From Oxyruncus cristatus (Eukaryota > Chordata > Aves > Passeriformes > Cotingidae), in contig VXAY01000172.1 in assembly GCA_013399855.1 (NCBI GenBank), positions 1,205,828 through 1,269,827 on the forward strand: a stretch of 64,000 bases of DNA, in the 5' to 3' direction. The notes under the pieces are model-generated. The model saw only the letters and a program-made list of their open reading frames with translations. It was not told where the DNA came from and did not search any database. A program made the position numbers and the translations under genes. Positions 61,669 through 64,000 of the stretch are shown here, in pieces. Within the stretch, counting starts at the first letter, position 1, and each line of letters begins with the position of its first letter.

Positions 61669-61876
61669 TTATACAGTTGGCTTTGGCCCATCAATCCAGC
61701 CTGTCCAGATCCCCTGCAGACCCTTCCTACCCTCCAGCAGACTGACACTCCTGTGTAACTCAGTGTCCTCTGCAAACTGGCTGAGGGTGCACTCAATCCC
61801 CCCATACAGACTGTTGATAAAGATATTAAACAGGACTGGCCTCCGCACTGAGTCCTGGGGAACACCATTTTGGGAC
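61669..61876 (-). pseudogene. CR1 ORF2 remnant, reverse-transcriptase core piece
   Basis: The minus-strand frame contains GVPQDSVRRPVLFNIFINSL and then CTLSQFAEDTELH. These correspond to the GVPQGSVLGP block and the FADD catalytic box of CR1 reverse transcriptase. In this copy the box is Phe-Ala-Glu-Asp (61765-61776), and the glycine of the upstream block is Asp, so polymerase activity would be lost or severely reduced. About 50 bases later the frame shifts. One base appears missing in the run at 61711-61714 compared with the 26.5 kb copy, and the downstream conserved blocks continue in another frame. Confidence 0.85.
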
Positions 61877-64000
61877 ACTTCACACTGCAATACTGATGGA
61901 TAAGCTTCCGAAAACTTAGCATATGTATAAAAGCATTTTTCTTGCATAATTTTTTCATTTACAATAATTTTCTTGTTCAGCATGTTTGCAGAAGTTATGC
62001 AGGTAAAGAAGCTATTAATATACATTTCTACAACATGAAAGTTTATCGTCTATTGACTGACCTCTAGTGGAAATAAGGTACATTTTGGAGTATTTTTTTA
62101 ATTGGTATTGGGTATTATGAGGATTATGGGATTTTTGGGGTGCTAAAAATGTATTTAATTTGCAATATATGATTGACTGTGTAAAACAGAAAACGAATAT
62201 GGGTACATGTGACTTCTTCTCTCAAGATATATCCAAATACATTACTAGAATGCCAGGATGAAAACAGACCCCAGAACAACAACAGTGATTGGTTACTATG
62301 ACTATTATGCTGCACATTCAGAAGGCAGGCCTTTAGTTTTATTTAAATGAGGTAACCTTAAAATGACAGGGTGTGCAATACACCAATAGCACACACCAAG
62401 GCAAACTGTTCTTCAACAGGGTACAGACCCTGCTACTTTCTCTGTGTCGGTCGAAACCATTTGATCATTATAATTAACCAAAAATTCTCACAACCACCTC
62501 ATACATTCGCATTGTTACGAATCAGTTTCGTCCATCTACAGATGCCACCTGTCTCCATTTCAACTCCATTCTTGGACAGGTGTTGGTTCCTCACAAGATC
62601 AGTGTTGAGGCATCACCAAAGTGTAGTGTCATGTGCTTTCTTCACATTTTATTTTCTTTCCTAATTTTCATCTCTCCTGTAACTATTACTGGTTGGCACT
62701 TTAAGAAATAAGGGGTGAATAAGTACACATACATGAGACACCAGTTTCATTCCTCTATTTGAAGCACCTGGAAGTATTTGAAAATTTGGTCAATACAGAG
62801 AATGCTGAGCATATTTCTTCTTTACTTATTCATCATGCCTGTGTTTGTTTTCCTGATTACTAATGAAATTCCTCCTCCTCTCCCCTGACTCCGTTGGATT
62901 CCAGATTCATCTTTGCAATTAAACCTTTGGTTCTGTAGCATATGGTTGCTGATGAATTTGAATAAGGAGAACACAGTAGCATCTGGAGGGCTTTGATTAA
63001 AAAAGATATTAAATATAAAATAAGCCAAACTCCTTTCTTGTAAAGGCACCTCTTTCAGTCAAAACTCCTTGTTAGGTGAAATATTAATGTATAATTTCTA
63101 AGACAGCAACATCTGAAAATTTTGGGCTTGCTATCTGTTCAGCTCAGCCAGCCTTGTTTCATTATTTGCCACCTTTTAGAAGCTTGGAGAAGCAATCTTG
63201 GATTGCTGTGTGATGAGGAAAGCCAGGGAGTCTGTGTACTGGAAACAGCTAGGAATAATAGGACTAATCTGTAGTATGTAAGCATTTGACTTAAAAAAAG
63301 GAGGTACTTTGGCTTCATATAGATGGAGTCCTCCAGTATTACTACTCAACACTCTAGAATACATAATACCTTTGAGTTCAGCAATATTTCTTTCTTCAAG
63401 CTTACCTTTCTGGACTAGTCCCCATCCTTATACCCATATCCCTCTCAAACATCCCCTATCCTAAACTGAGTCAGAGTTTGCTTACCAGGGAGACCCTGTC
63501 TGATCCCCATTAATCCAAGTCAGCTTCATCATCCTGACATCATTTCTTGCATTCCCACTTCTGTCCTCCAGCTCCCAATAATACATTTACACAGTTAAAC
63601 ATTTCCTTGCTTAATGCAAAAGAAATAACAAATTCACTGTGGGAAGGAACGCTGAACAAAAATACTGATTGATATTTTATTAGGCTTTACAAATACATTC
63701 ATTAGGGGTGGAAAATAAAGACAGCTGCTACACTGAAGTTGGGTGAGACACACTATATTCCTTAATCTACTTCATGTATTTTTTCCAGCCTTTTTGATTA
63801 CATTTATTTTGTAAGTGGAGTCCACAAAGTTGTTTTGATTGATATATGATAAGAAAAATAAACTGGTTTTGTTTTGTTGAGTTTATTAAAGAGATTTTAT
63901 ACTATTCCTGGAGCTGTGATCAAATTATGATAGTTTCTCCATTTTTTAATATTGCCCACTCTTTTCATTAGCAAAAGGGTGAAACTGTAAAGACTAGAAC
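61877..64000. other. Gene-free unique sequence to window end
   Basis: AT-rich with no recognised gene or repeat. The frames at 62371-62664 and 62822-63049 are unrecognised. A small cluster of CpGs occurs at about 62446-62533 but without an open frame or a known motif. Confidence 0.5.

Larger units (their letters stand above)
60894..61876 (-). mobile_element. 5'-truncated CR1 LINE, minus strand (longest copy)
   Basis: The left end has the inverted CR1 tail (GAGTCATAGGATTGTTCAGA), followed by the antisense 3' UTR. Antisense ORF2 sequence then reaches into the reverse-transcriptase core, including the VPQGS-like block and the catalytic box. The right end near 61876 is the 5' truncation point. 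It resembles the 25.7 kb copy closely enough to suggest closely related subfamilies, but it keeps about 100 bp more at the 5' side. Several small indels relative to the usual CR1 layout (for example near 61135-61150) mark it as old. No flanking target-site duplication is obvious, as expected for CR1. Confidence 0.95.

Noticed and set aside
1..64000. CRISPR array, bacterial operon or phage-like system
   Set aside because: No regularly spaced repeats, no dense same-strand coding and a clear avian retroelement content.

Overview
This window looks like nuclear DNA from a bird, probably a songbird (passerine). It is AT-rich and CpG-poor overall. It carries CR1 LINE copies, which are the dominant avian retrotransposon, and one tRNA-Ile-headed SINE with a CR1-like tail, an architecture I associate with the passerine SINE family TguSINE1. 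There is also a short fragment matching the 5' end of a songbird-type endogenous retrovirus LTR. The species cannot be named from the sequence alone.

I recognise no host protein-coding gene. All open frames are short (longest 166 codons). The longest (minus strand, 61148-61648) is a decayed CR1 reverse-transcriptase frame, and none of the others matches a family I know. The window therefore reads as intergenic DNA or a large intron.

Layout: 0-6 kb is unique AT-rich sequence broken by a CpG-enriched patch (about 2764-3090), the best candidate cis-regulatory element. A perfect 16-bp inverted repeat lies at 6675-6757. Short CR1-type 3' tails on the plus strand lie near 11.13-11.19 kb and 15.99-16.06 kb. 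The tRNA-Ile SINE lies at 18.48-18.61 kb. A 31-nt poly-T tract lies at 25.14 kb, followed by a long minus-strand CR1 (25.66-26.59 kb). From 26.6 to 42.7 kb the sequence is unique apart from microsatellites, a T/G-rich tract at 30.0 kb and an LTR fragment at 37.18 kb. A CR1 with an internal deletion lies at 42.68-43.06 kb. At 52.06-52.21 kb is the least explained feature: a small GC-rich island whose minus strand matches 29 consecutive bases of the 3' half of vertebrate tRNA-Ala(AGC), next to two further potential hairpins and an LTR-like start. A third minus-strand CR1 lies at 60.89-61.88 kb, with a frameshift, a stop and a changed catalytic motif.

Nothing here forms an operon or pathway. The functional story is retrotransposon decay. 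I found no convincing new biological system; the 52.1 kb tRNA-Ala-like island and the 2.8-3.1 kb CpG patch most deserve a database check.
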